Below are positions 1 to 6,823 of a stretch of 14,705 nucleotides of DNA, one piece after another. The stretch lies in the NCBI GenBank assembly GCA_025656435.1, contig JAHXHT010000030.1, positions 1-14,705 of the forward strand, written 5' to 3'. Numbering within the stretch: the first letter of the stretch is position 1; each line of letters starts with the position of its first letter. Source of the DNA: Candidatus Thiodiazotropha sp. (ex Gloverina cf. vestifex). Its GTDB lineage: Bacteria > Pseudomonadota > Gammaproteobacteria > Chromatiales > Chromatiaceae. The notes beneath the pieces were generated by a model that was given only the letters and a program-made list of their open reading frames with translations, did not search any database and was not told the DNA's origin. Position numbers and translations under genes: made by a program.

Positions 1-92
1 AATGCACTGTTTTTCTTCGCTCATGGCAGTTTTGAAGCAAGCGAGAGGAAACGTTCGCTGACAAACGATTCGTTCAGAGCTTCCCTAGTGGC

Positions 93-875
93 TCAGCAAC
101 AGCGCAGATGAAAGGCTTTACTCGTCAGAGAGTTCACTGGGAGGATCGTCAAAAACACATCCTCTTCGAACAGGTCTTCATCCATCGATCCCTGCCCATC
201 ATTGACGTCTGACTCGCGCTTCTGCAGATAGAACTCGCGCATGAATGAATAGCGATCAACTGCCGCTTCATCCAACACATTCCCCGCCTCCAGCAGATCG
301 GCTCTCTTGTCCACCAGATTCAAGGTTACAAGCGTCCAATAGACACCTTTCGAGCTGTAGCTGACAGGATTCATATAAAAATCACCAAACGTCCCGATGA
401 AATCCCTTAAAGTTGTAGGACCTAAAAATGGGATGACCAGAAACGGTTTATTGCCTACCCCCCAATAGCCCAGTGTCTGGCCTAAATCCTCTTTATAGTT
501 TGGCATACCCATATCGGACGCCACGTCAAAAAAACCCAGCAACCCGATTGTGGTGTTGACACATACCCGCCCGACATCATTGAGCGCTCTGACAGGTTTG
601 AGCTGAAAAAGATTATTTGCAGCGGAGGGGATATCTGCCAGATTACTGAAAAAGTTTGTAATCCCCTTATCCAACGGATCAGGCGTTACCTTTCGATAGC
701 CTTTCGCAACAGGTTTAGCCATCGCTTTATCGAATTCCTGGTTGAAGACATCGATTTTACGATTGGCCGCCTCTAGTGGATCTGAGGGATGACCGAAATC
801 AATAGTGGCGCATCCGGATAACATCAGCAATACAAATAGAGAGAATATCCCTTTACTCAAATAAACCGTTTTCAT
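93..875 (-). CDS. mlaA: MlaA (VacJ) family outer-membrane lipoprotein, probable C-terminal frameshift
   Basis: By family knowledge, MlaA sits in the inner leaflet of the outer membrane and removes mislocalised phospholipids, passing them to the MlaC-MlaFEDB retrograde pathway. The 260-aa product begins with a basic then hydrophobic signal peptide ending in a lipobox, L19-S20-G21-C22, so C22 would be the lipidated residue. The mature part has the family signatures DPLEAANR (about 32-39), FFSNLADIP (about 75-83), GLLGFFDVA (about 111-119) and the region from LGQTLGYWGVG to PFLGPTTLRD. The start ATG at 875 is directly before the signal peptide; its SD (GGCGG) is weak. The annotated tail after DVF is hydrophobic and cysteine-rich. 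Shifting frame at the A5 run (plus strand 151-155) instead gives DDPPSELSDE and a stop at 118, an acidic Pro-containing tail that looks more natural. A one-base loss in the run is therefore likely. Divergent from rnt. Confidence 0.93.
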   Translation of the reverse strand: MKTVYLSKGIFSLFVLLMLSGCATIDFGHPSDPLEAANRKIDVFNQEFDKAMAKPVAKGYRKVTPDPLDKGITNFFSNLADIPSAANNLFQLKPVRALNDVGRVCVNTTIGLLGFFDVASDMGMPNYKEDLGQTLGYWGVGNKPFLVIPFLGPTTLRDFIGTFGDFYMNPVSYSSKGVYWTLVTLNLVDKRADLLEAGNVLDEAAVDRYSFMREFYLQKRESDVNDGQGSMDEDLFEEDVFLTILPVNSLTSKAFHLRCC

Positions 876-1016
876 CAGACCGCCGTCGCCCCAACATTTA
901 GATGACCTTCACTCGACCCGACATAATAGCAGTGATTTCCACAAATCGAAAAAGTGTTCTTAATCCTGGATGTCACAGCATTCGTAAAACACTGACTGAT
1001 TCTTTATGCTTGCAGT

Positions 1017-1667
1017 ATGAACAAAGTGACTTACAACAGTGCTATCTCAAAACGATTTCGGGGTTACCTACCGGTGGTCGTGGATGTGGAAACAGGCGGG
1101 TTCGACGCTAAAAGTGACGCCCTTCTTGAAATCGCAGCCACGACGATCAAGATGGATGAGGCAGGATTGCTTCATCCGGCCGAAACTCATGCATGCCATG
1201 TACAACCGTTCGAAGGGGCTAACATAGATCCGAAGGCACTAGAGTTCAATGGTATAGATCCCGACCACCCTTTCCGAGAAGCGCAACCAGAAGGTGAAGC
1301 CCTGCGATCGCTCTTTTCCCCCATTCGTAAAGCTGTCAAAGTGAGTAGTTGCAAGCGAGCCATTCTGGTTGGACACAACGCTTTTTTTGATCTCGGATTT
1401 CTCAATGCTGCTGTTGAACGCTGCGGCATCAAGCGCAATCCCTTCCACCCCTTCAGTACTTTTGATACCGTCAGCCTTGCAGGTCTGGCTTATGGTGAGA
1501 CAGTGCTGGCGAAGGCAGCTCAATCAGCAGGCCTGGCGTGGGATAGCAACGAAGCCCACTCGGCGATTTATGACACCGAGCAGACCGCCCGACTCTTCTG
1601 CATCATCGTCAATGACTGGCAGAATAAGAATCCTGAACAAACCTGGCACAATCAAGCTGAAGGGTGA
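1017..1667 (+). CDS. rnt: Ribonuclease T (DEDDh 3'-5' exoribonuclease)
   Basis: RNase T trims the 3' ends of tRNA (including end turnover of CCA), 5S and 23S rRNA and other small stable RNAs; it works as a dimer in the cytoplasm. The 216-aa length matches the family. All three exonuclease motifs are present: Exo I VVDVETGGFD with D23 and E25; Exo II GHNAFFDLGFL with D125; Exo III HSAIYDTEQTA with H181 and D186, the H-x4-D arrangement of the DEDDh class. The basic N-terminal stretch KRFRGYLP before Exo I is also typical of RNase T. The ATG at 1017 is the only start that leaves this N-terminus intact; no strong SD is visible. It is a single gene between the divergent mlaA and a strong terminator at about 1672-1705. 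Confidence 0.96.
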   Translation: MNKVTYNSAISKRFRGYLPVVVDVETGGFDAKSDALLEIAATTIKMDEAGLLHPAETHACHVQPFEGANIDPKALEFNGIDPDHPFREAQPEGEALRSLFSPIRKAVKVSSCKRAILVGHNAFFDLGFLNAAVERCGIKRNPFHPFSTFDTVSLAGLAYGETVLAKAAQSAGLAWDSNEAHSAIYDTEQTARLFCIIVNDWQNKNPEQTWHNQAEG

Positions 1668-1671
1668 CATA

Positions 1672-1705
1672 GCAAAAAAAAACCCGGCAGATGCCGGGTA
1701 TTTTT
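1672..1705. terminator. Bidirectional rho-independent terminator between rnt and fba
   Basis: A perfect GC stem, CCCGGCA (1683-1689) paired with TGCCGGG (1692-1698), is extended by an A-T pair. It has a run of A on its left (through 1682) and TATTTTT on its right (from 1699). It can therefore form a stem followed by a U-tract on either strand and would end both rnt (plus) and the convergent sugar-phosphate block ending in fba (minus). A second weaker hairpin, GGGTAAC (1716-1722) with GTCACCC (1728-1734) and one A-C mismatch, lies between it and the fba stop. Confidence 0.9.
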
Positions 1706-1745
1706 AAACAAAACCGGGTAACAGGCCGTCACCCAGACACAACGA

Positions 1746-2810
1746 TCAGTTGATCTTTGGATCAAGCTCGCCGCTGTCGTAACGCTTCTGCATATCTTCC
1801 AAAGAGATCGGTGTAATCTTATCCGCCATACCCGCAGAACCGAAAGCTTCATAGCGAGATTTACAGATATCCGCCATTGCCTTGGTTGCCTCTTTGAGGA
1901 ACTTGCGTGGATCAAAGTTGGACTTATTGTCATTCAGGTGTTTACGGACCGATCCGGTAGACGCCATACGCAGATCAGTATCAATATTGACCTTACGCAC
2001 GCCGTGTTTGATACCCTCAACAATCTCTTCCACCGGTACGCCATAGGTCTCACCCATGTCACCACCGTATTCATTAATGATCGCCAACCAGTCCTGAGGC
2101 ACTGAAGAGGAACCATGCATAACTAGGTGCGTACCAGGGATACGCGCATGTATCTCCTTGACACGCTGGATGGCAAGGATGTCACCTGTCGGTGGGCGGG
2201 TGAATTTGTATGCACCGTGAGAGGTCCCGATGGCGATCGCCAGGGCATCAGCACCGGTCTTCTTGACGAAGTCGGCCGCCTCATCAGGATCAGTCAACAA
2301 CTGGCTGTGATCCAGGGTGCCTTCGGCGCCGACGCCGTCTTCCTCACCTGCTTGACCTGTCTCTAATGAACCCAGGCAGCCCAGTTCGCCCTCGACAGAA
2401 ACACCACCCGCATGGGCCATCTCCACCACTTTGGCCGTCACTTCCACATTGTACTCATAGGATGACGGGGTCTTGCCGTCGGTCATCAGCGAGCCATCCA
2501 TCATCACGGATGAGAAGCCGGACTGAATGGAGCGCAGGCAGATAGCCGGAGACGTACCATGATCCTGATGCATACAGACTGGAATATGGGGATACATTTC
2601 AGTCGCTGCGATAATCAGGTGACGCAGAAAAGGTTCACCCGCATAGGAGCGGGCACCGGCCGAACCCTGCAAAATGACAGGGCTGTTTGTCGCATCGGCA
2701 GCTTGCATGATGGCATGCACCTGCTCCATGTTGTTGACGTTGAACGCCGGCAGACCGTAGCCGTGTTCTGCGGCATGATCGAGAAGTTGGCGCAGGGAAA
2801 TCAGAGCCAT
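1746..2810 (-). CDS. fba: Class II fructose-bisphosphate aldolase (CbbA/Fba type)
   Basis: Zn-dependent aldolase that reversibly joins glyceraldehyde-3-phosphate and dihydroxyacetone phosphate to fructose-1,6-bisphosphate; in autotrophs the same type (CbbA) also makes sedoheptulose-1,7-bisphosphate. The 354-aa length fits the class IIB / CbbA group. Visible residues: CMHQDHG with D83 (proton donor) and metal ligand H84; SVEGELGCLG with E142; the IGTSHGAYK segment with ligand H198; MHGSSS with H232; and NIDTDLR for substrate phosphate and Schiff-base-independent binding. The start ATG at 2810 has a strong SD, AGGAGG, at 2816-2821 (5 nt spacing). It is the last gene of the minus-strand block, 65 nt after pyk, and ends at the bidirectional terminator. 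Dual glycolytic and Calvin-cycle use is inferred from the family. Confidence 0.96.
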   Translation of the reverse strand: MALISLRQLLDHAAEHGYGLPAFNVNNMEQVHAIMQAADATNSPVILQGSAGARSYAGEPFLRHLIIAATEMYPHIPVCMHQDHGTSPAICLRSIQSGFSSVMMDGSLMTDGKTPSSYEYNVEVTAKVVEMAHAGGVSVEGELGCLGSLETGQAGEEDGVGAEGTLDHSQLLTDPDEAADFVKKTGADALAIAIGTSHGAYKFTRPPTGDILAIQRVKEIHARIPGTHLVMHGSSSVPQDWLAIINEYGGDMGETYGVPVEEIVEGIKHGVRKVNIDTDLRMASTGSVRKHLNDNKSNFDPRKFLKEATKAMADICKSRYEAFGSAGMADKITPISLEDMQKRYDSGELDPKIN

Positions 2811-2875
2811 GATAGCCTCCTAGGGTTTGTGTCTTTACTCATTATCAACTGTGGGTACACCATTAGGCGCTACCC

Positions 2876-4327
2876 TCAATCCAATTTGTCAGCCAGCACA
2901 TGCTCACCGACCCGCATTACTTTCATAATATTCGTCTGACCCTCCACACCGGAGCGGTCACCTTTGGTGATGATCACCAAATCACTCTCGCGGACTTCAC
3001 CACGACGCAGTAATTCATCGATTACCTCTTCGTTGACCTGATCGACATCGGTACTGGCAACATCAAAACTCACCGGGTAGACACCACGAAACAGTGTCAC
3101 CTTGCGTCGAGTCCGTACATGTCGCGTCAAGGCATAGATGGGAATGTCCGAACTGATACGCGACATCCACTTCACCGTTGAGCCCGATTCCGTCAAGGCC
3201 GCAATTGCTTTCACGCCGAGATGATTGGCGGTATACATAGTGGCCATCGCGATCGCTTCATCCACCCGTCCGAATACGGTATCGAGTCTGTGATGAGAGC
3301 GTCTTGCTGTACTTTGCTTCTCAGCCTCGAGGCAGACTCGGTCCATTGCCTCGATCACTTTATGGGGATACTTGCCGACTGAAGTCTCGGCAGAAAGCAT
3401 CACGGCGTCAGTACCATCAAGCACCGCATTGGCCACATCGAAGACCTCGGCCCGGGTTGGGATCGGGCTCTCAATCATCGATTGCATCATCTGGGTAGCA
3501 GTGATGACAACACAATTCATCTCCCGAGCCGTTTTGATCAGTTCTTTCTGAACGGCCGGCAGCTCAGCATCACCGATCTCTACACCCAGATCACCTCGCG
3601 CCACCATGATGGCATCGGAGGCCTGAATGATCTCCGCAATACAATCCAAAGCCTCAGCACGTTCAATCTTTGCCACGATACCGCCGTGCCCCCCGGCCTC
3701 TTCCAGGAGTCGACGTGCTTCAATAACATCCTCGGCGCTACGCACGAAGGAAACGGCGAGATAATCAGCATCGATTTCCGCTGCAAACTGGATGTCCGCT
3801 CTGTCTTTATCGGTTAGCGCGGGGGCGGAGAGCCCACCACCCTGTTTATTGATGCCCTTGTTATTGGATAGCTTGCCTCCGACCACCACTTTGCAACGGA
3901 TTTCGTTACCTTCTACTTCGCAGACCCATAGCACAATGGCACCGTCGTCCAACAATAGGGTATCGCCGCGGGCGACATCCTTGACCAGTTCAGGGTAGGT
4001 GAGACCAACACGTTCTAGATCGCCAGCAATCAGTGCGCAATCTGCGTCAAGAATAAATTCCCCATGCTCTTCCAGCTGCACAGCACCCTGCTTAAACTTG
4101 CCGATACGGATCTTCGGTCCCTGCAGGTCAGCCAGCACACCGATTTGTCTGCCACAAGCTCTTGCCCGGTTACGAATACGCTCTGCCCGTTGATGCTGTG
4201 ATTCATGGACATCGTGCGAAAGATTGAGGCGGACCACGTCCACCCCGGCATGGATAAGCTTGTCCAGCACCTTGGGATCGTCAGTCGCCGGTCCCAGCGT
4301 CGCCACAATTTTTGTTCGTCTTGGCAT
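2876..4327 (-). CDS. pyk: Pyruvate kinase
   Basis: Transfers phosphate from phosphoenolpyruvate to ADP giving pyruvate and ATP, the last step of glycolysis. The 483-aa length and the start MPRRTKIVATLGPA match the bacterial PykA-like group. Motifs in order: RLNLSHD (R33, N35, S37, D39), DLQGPKIR (67-74), the B-domain (about 70-168), KIERAEA (K220, E222), ARGDLGVE (243-250, with Mg-binding E222/D246), VITATQM (T278) and DGTDAVMLSAETSVGKYP (about 304-321). The C-terminal effector domain is present. Its start ATG at 4327 has GGAG at 4332-4335, 4 nt away. It follows pgk after 78 nt. An irreversible glycolytic enzyme inside a set of otherwise reversible Calvin-shared enzymes shows that the block is not purely a carbon-fixation operon. 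Confidence 0.97.
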   Translation of the reverse strand: MPRRTKIVATLGPATDDPKVLDKLIHAGVDVVRLNLSHDVHESQHQRAERIRNRARACGRQIGVLADLQGPKIRIGKFKQGAVQLEEHGEFILDADCALIAGDLERVGLTYPELVKDVARGDTLLLDDGAIVLWVCEVEGNEIRCKVVVGGKLSNNKGINKQGGGLSAPALTDKDRADIQFAAEIDADYLAVSFVRSAEDVIEARRLLEEAGGHGGIVAKIERAEALDCIAEIIQASDAIMVARGDLGVEIGDAELPAVQKELIKTAREMNCVVITATQMMQSMIESPIPTRAEVFDVANAVLDGTDAVMLSAETSVGKYPHKVIEAMDRVCLEAEKQSTARRSHHRLDTVFGRVDEAIAMATMYTANHLGVKAIAALTESGSTVKWMSRISSDIPIYALTRHVRTRRKVTLFRGVYPVSFDVASTDVDQVNEEVIDELLRRGEVRESDLVIITKGDRSGVEGQTNIMKVMRVGEHVLADKLD

Positions 4328-4405
4328 ACAGCTCCAATTAATATTCAGTGCATGGTCTACCGGCTGGGAGTATCCCTGCCGTGATGCGAATCATCAGTCT
4401 GAGAC

Positions 4406-5587
4406 TTATTCGGCCGCCCTGCCCTCGAGCATCGCAACCGCAGGCAAGGTTTTGCCCTCAAGGTACTCAAGGAATGCGCCACCGGCAGTCGAGATGTATG
4501 AGACCTTGTCGTAGATGTCATATTTCTGGATCGCTGCGATAGTATCTCCACCGCCCGCCAGGGAAAAACCTGCCGAATCGGCAATTGCCATGGAGACAGT
4601 TTTCGTACCCCCGCCGAATTGATCGAACTCAAATACACCGACTGGACCGTTCCAGACAATCGTACCTGCCTGTTTAATGATCTCAGCCAGCTCATTGGCA
4701 CTATCAGGACCGATATCGAAAATCATCTCGTCATCAGTTACATCACCTGCTCCTTTCAGTACGGCAGGTTCGTCTTCTGCAAAGTTTTTCCCAACCACCA
4801 CATCGGTGGCTATTGGAATGTTGGCACCACGGGCCTTCATCTTTTCAATCAACGCCTGAGCTGTCGGTACCAAATCGTCTTCGCAGAGTGATTTTCCGAC
4901 ATTGTTACCCATAGCCTTGAGAAAGGTGTTGGCAATACCGCCGCCCACCACCAACTGATCGACCTTCTCAGAAAGGGCTTCCAGCACAGTCAGTTTGGTC
5001 GACACCTTGGAACCACCTACGATGGCAACCATCGGTCGCGCCGGGTTCGCCAGCGCCTTGGCCAGGTTATCCAACTCGCTGGCCAGCAGCAGACCGGCAC
5101 AGGCAGTCGGTGCAAATTTACCGGCGCCGTGCGTGGATGCCTGGGCGCGATGAGCAGTACCAAATGCATCCATTACATAGGCATCACAGAGTACTGCGTA
5201 CTTTTTTGCCAGCGCTTCGTTGTCCTTCTTTTCACCGGCATTGAAACGAACATTCTCCAACAAGACGGCTTCGCCTTCTGCCACATCAAAGCCACCATCC
5301 AGGTAGTCTTTAATCAAACGTACGGTCTTACCCATCTTGGCAGACATATCATCGGCAATGGGTGCCATGGAATTCTCTTCCGAATAGACACCCTCTTCCG
5401 GCCTGCCACGATGTGACATAACCATCACCTTGGCACCTGCCTTGACGCAATGGTCGATGGTAGGCATAGAGGCGCTGATCCGCGCATCCGAGGTCACTTT
5501 GCCATCTTTGACAGGCACATTGAGATCAGCGCGGATCAATACGCGCTTGCCGGCAAGATCAAGATCAGTCAGCTTGATGAAAGACAT
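4406..5587 (-). CDS. pgk: Phosphoglycerate kinase
   Basis: Monomeric two-domain kinase that interconverts 1,3-bisphosphoglycerate + ADP with 3-phosphoglycerate + ATP; shared by glycolysis, gluconeogenesis and the Calvin cycle. The 393-aa product has the full set of signatures: RADLNVPV (19-26), HRGRP (59-63), the LLENVRF segment, GGSKVSTK in the hinge/nucleotide region, NGPVGVFE, and GGGDT near the C-terminus. The length is normal. The start ATG at 5587 is preceded by an AGGAG SD at 5594-5598 with 6 nt spacing. Upstream, between pgk and gap, lies a 25-nt-arm palindromic element (5610-5690) that would be transcribed if tkt-gap-pgk is one operon; it might instead hold a promoter of its own. Confidence 0.97.
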   Translation of the reverse strand: MSFIKLTDLDLAGKRVLIRADLNVPVKDGKVTSDARISASMPTIDHCVKAGAKVMVMSHRGRPEEGVYSEENSMAPIADDMSAKMGKTVRLIKDYLDGGFDVAEGEAVLLENVRFNAGEKKDNEALAKKYAVLCDAYVMDAFGTAHRAQASTHGAGKFAPTACAGLLLASELDNLAKALANPARPMVAIVGGSKVSTKLTVLEALSEKVDQLVVGGGIANTFLKAMGNNVGKSLCEDDLVPTAQALIEKMKARGANIPIATDVVVGKNFAEDEPAVLKGAGDVTDDEMIFDIGPDSANELAEIIKQAGTIVWNGPVGVFEFDQFGGGTKTVSMAIADSAGFSLAGGGDTIAAIQKYDIYDKVSYISTAGGAFLEYLEGKTLPAVAMLEGRAAE

Positions 5588-5609
5588 AACGAACTCCTGC
5601 GTCGATTCT

Positions 5610-5690
5610 AATTGTGAATTTTGAGTTATGAATTCATTAAAAATCCTGCAACGCAGGCAAAAACCAATTCATAATTCAAAATTCATAACT
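5610..5690. repeat. AT-rich palindromic intergenic element (copy A)
   Basis: Two 25-nt arms face each other: 5610-5634 and 5666-5690 are inverted copies matching at 22 of 25 positions, with the inner 11 nt of the left arm (AGTTATGAATT, 5624-5634) exactly matching the end of the right arm (AATTCATAACT, 5680-5690). Between the arms sits a small GC hairpin, CCTGC (5645-5649), loop AAC, GCAGG (5653-5657). The left arm matches a 25-nt arm at 11026-11050 at 21 of 25 positions, so the two elements are related. No transposase is nearby. Either a miniature mobile or palindromic repeat family or a structural mRNA element between gap and pgk; function unknown. Confidence 0.8.
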
Positions 5691-5697
5691 GCGGAAT

Positions 5698-5724
5698 GCT
5701 GAGGCGGACCATGCCCGCCCCAGC
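5698..5724 (-). terminator. GC-rich hairpin after gap
   Basis: GCTG (5698-5701) pairs with CAGC (5721-5724) and GGCGG (5703-5707) with CCGCC (5715-5719), separated by one A-C mismatch, with a 7-nt loop. It begins 14 nt beyond the gap stop on the minus strand. No U-tract follows immediately on that strand, so it is a weak intrinsic terminator at best, and could instead protect the 3' end of a gap mRNA or attenuate transcription into pgk. Confidence 0.4.
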
Positions 5725-5738
5725 ACTTCGGCACTTAC

Positions 5739-6737
5739 TTAAGCGACGTGCTCAACTACGCGCAGCATGTTGCAGGTGTAGCCATACTCATTGTCATACC
5801 AAGCAACAACCTTGACGAAAGTGTCGTCCAGGGCGATGCCAGCACCAGCATCGAAGACGGAAGGTGTGGAGCGGCCACGGAAATCGGTGGAGACCACCTT
5901 TTCCTCGGTGTAGCCAAGCACACCGGCAAGGTCACCGGATTCTGAAGCCGTCTTCATAGCAGCACAGATATCGTCATAACTGGCACCGCTGTTCAGTTCC
6001 ACAGTCAGGTCAACAACAGAGACGTCAGAGGTAGGTACACGGAAAGCCATACCTGTCAGCTTGCCGTTCAGCTCAGGCAGCACTTTACCCACAGCCTTGG
6101 CAGCACCGGTGGATGATGGAATGATATTTTCCAAAATACCGCGACCACCGCGCCAGTCCTTCATGGAAGGGCCATCTACCGTCTTCTGAGTAGCAGTAGC
6201 CGCATGCACGGTAGACATCAGACCACGCTTGATGCCCCAATTGTCATTCAGTACCTTAGCGACAGGCGCCAGGCAGTTGGTGGTGCAGGAAGCAGCGGAA
6301 ACAATCGCCTGACCCGCATATTCATTGTGATTAACGCCATACACAAACATCGGTGTTGCATCTTTGGAAGGTGCACTCTGTACAACCTTTTTCGCGCCCG
6401 CATCGATGTGTTTCTGACAGGTCTCTTCAGTGAGGAAAAAACCGGTACATTCGATGACCAGATCGGCACCGATCGCATCCCATTTCAGATCGGCAGGATC
6501 ACGCTCGGCGGTCAGACGAATCTTTTTACCATTGACGACCATATTGCTGCCTTCCACAGCGATGTCGCCATTGAAGTTACCGTGTACAGAATCGTACTTC
6601 AACATGTAGGCCAGGTAGTCTGGTTCCAGAAGGTCATTGATACCAACGACTTCGATACCGGGGAAATCTTTAGCGATCGCACGAAAGGCCATGCGGCCGA
6701 TACGGCCAAAACCATTGATACCTACTTTGATAGTCAT
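5739..6737 (-). CDS. gap: Glyceraldehyde-3-phosphate dehydrogenase (type I)
   Basis: Tetrameric cytosolic dehydrogenase that interconverts glyceraldehyde-3-phosphate and 1,3-bisphosphoglycerate. The 332-aa product has the N-terminal Rossmann motif INGFGRIGR (7-15), the adenine-ribose acidic residue in GIND (D34, which points to NAD preference rather than strict NADPH use), the active-site SAASCTTNCLAP with nucleophile C151, base H178 in STVHAATATQ, and the C-terminal WYDNEYGYT stretch. The start ATG at 6737 has GGAG at 6745-6748, 7 nt away. It follows tkt with an 86-nt gap that contains a strong hairpin, and precedes pgk across a 151-nt gap with a palindromic element. The role could be glycolytic, gluconeogenic or Calvin-cycle; the sequence alone does not decide. 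Confidence 0.97.
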   Translation of the reverse strand: MTIKVGINGFGRIGRMAFRAIAKDFPGIEVVGINDLLEPDYLAYMLKYDSVHGNFNGDIAVEGSNMVVNGKKIRLTAERDPADLKWDAIGADLVIECTGFFLTEETCQKHIDAGAKKVVQSAPSKDATPMFVYGVNHNEYAGQAIVSAASCTTNCLAPVAKVLNDNWGIKRGLMSTVHAATATQKTVDGPSMKDWRGGRGILENIIPSSTGAAKAVGKVLPELNGKLTGMAFRVPTSDVSVVDLTVELNSGASYDDICAAMKTASESGDLAGVLGYTEEKVVSTDFRGRSTPSVFDAGAGIALDDTFVKVVAWYDNEYGYTCNMLRVVEHVA

Positions 6738-6792
6738 TTCACTTCTCCGTTTAAAGGTAAGTAGAGTTGTAATCTAGAAAATTCGGTTATTA

Positions 6793-6813
6793 GAGGGCGC
6801 ATAATGCGCCCTC
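6793..6813 (-). terminator. Strong hairpin between tkt and gap, without a clear U-tract
   Basis: GAGGGCGC (6793-6800) pairs perfectly with GCGCCCTC (6806-6813) around the loop ATAAT, and the complement can extend to 10 bp. It lies 10 nt after the tkt stop. On the minus strand it is followed by TAATAACCGAATTTTC, only a weak U-rich stretch. It may be a partial terminator or a processing/stabilising hairpin that sets different mRNA levels of tkt and the downstream genes. Confidence 0.45.
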
Positions 6814-6823
6814 ATAAGAGATC

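Noticed and set aside
1..24. A possible gene start on the minus strand (MSEEKQCI, ATG at 24-22) running off the left edge
   Set aside because: Only eight codons are visible and no SD precedes it; it cannot be supported.
6204..6764. A 186-aa plus-strand open frame antisense to gap
   Set aside because: It overlaps the conserved gap sequence entirely and shows no domain or SD.
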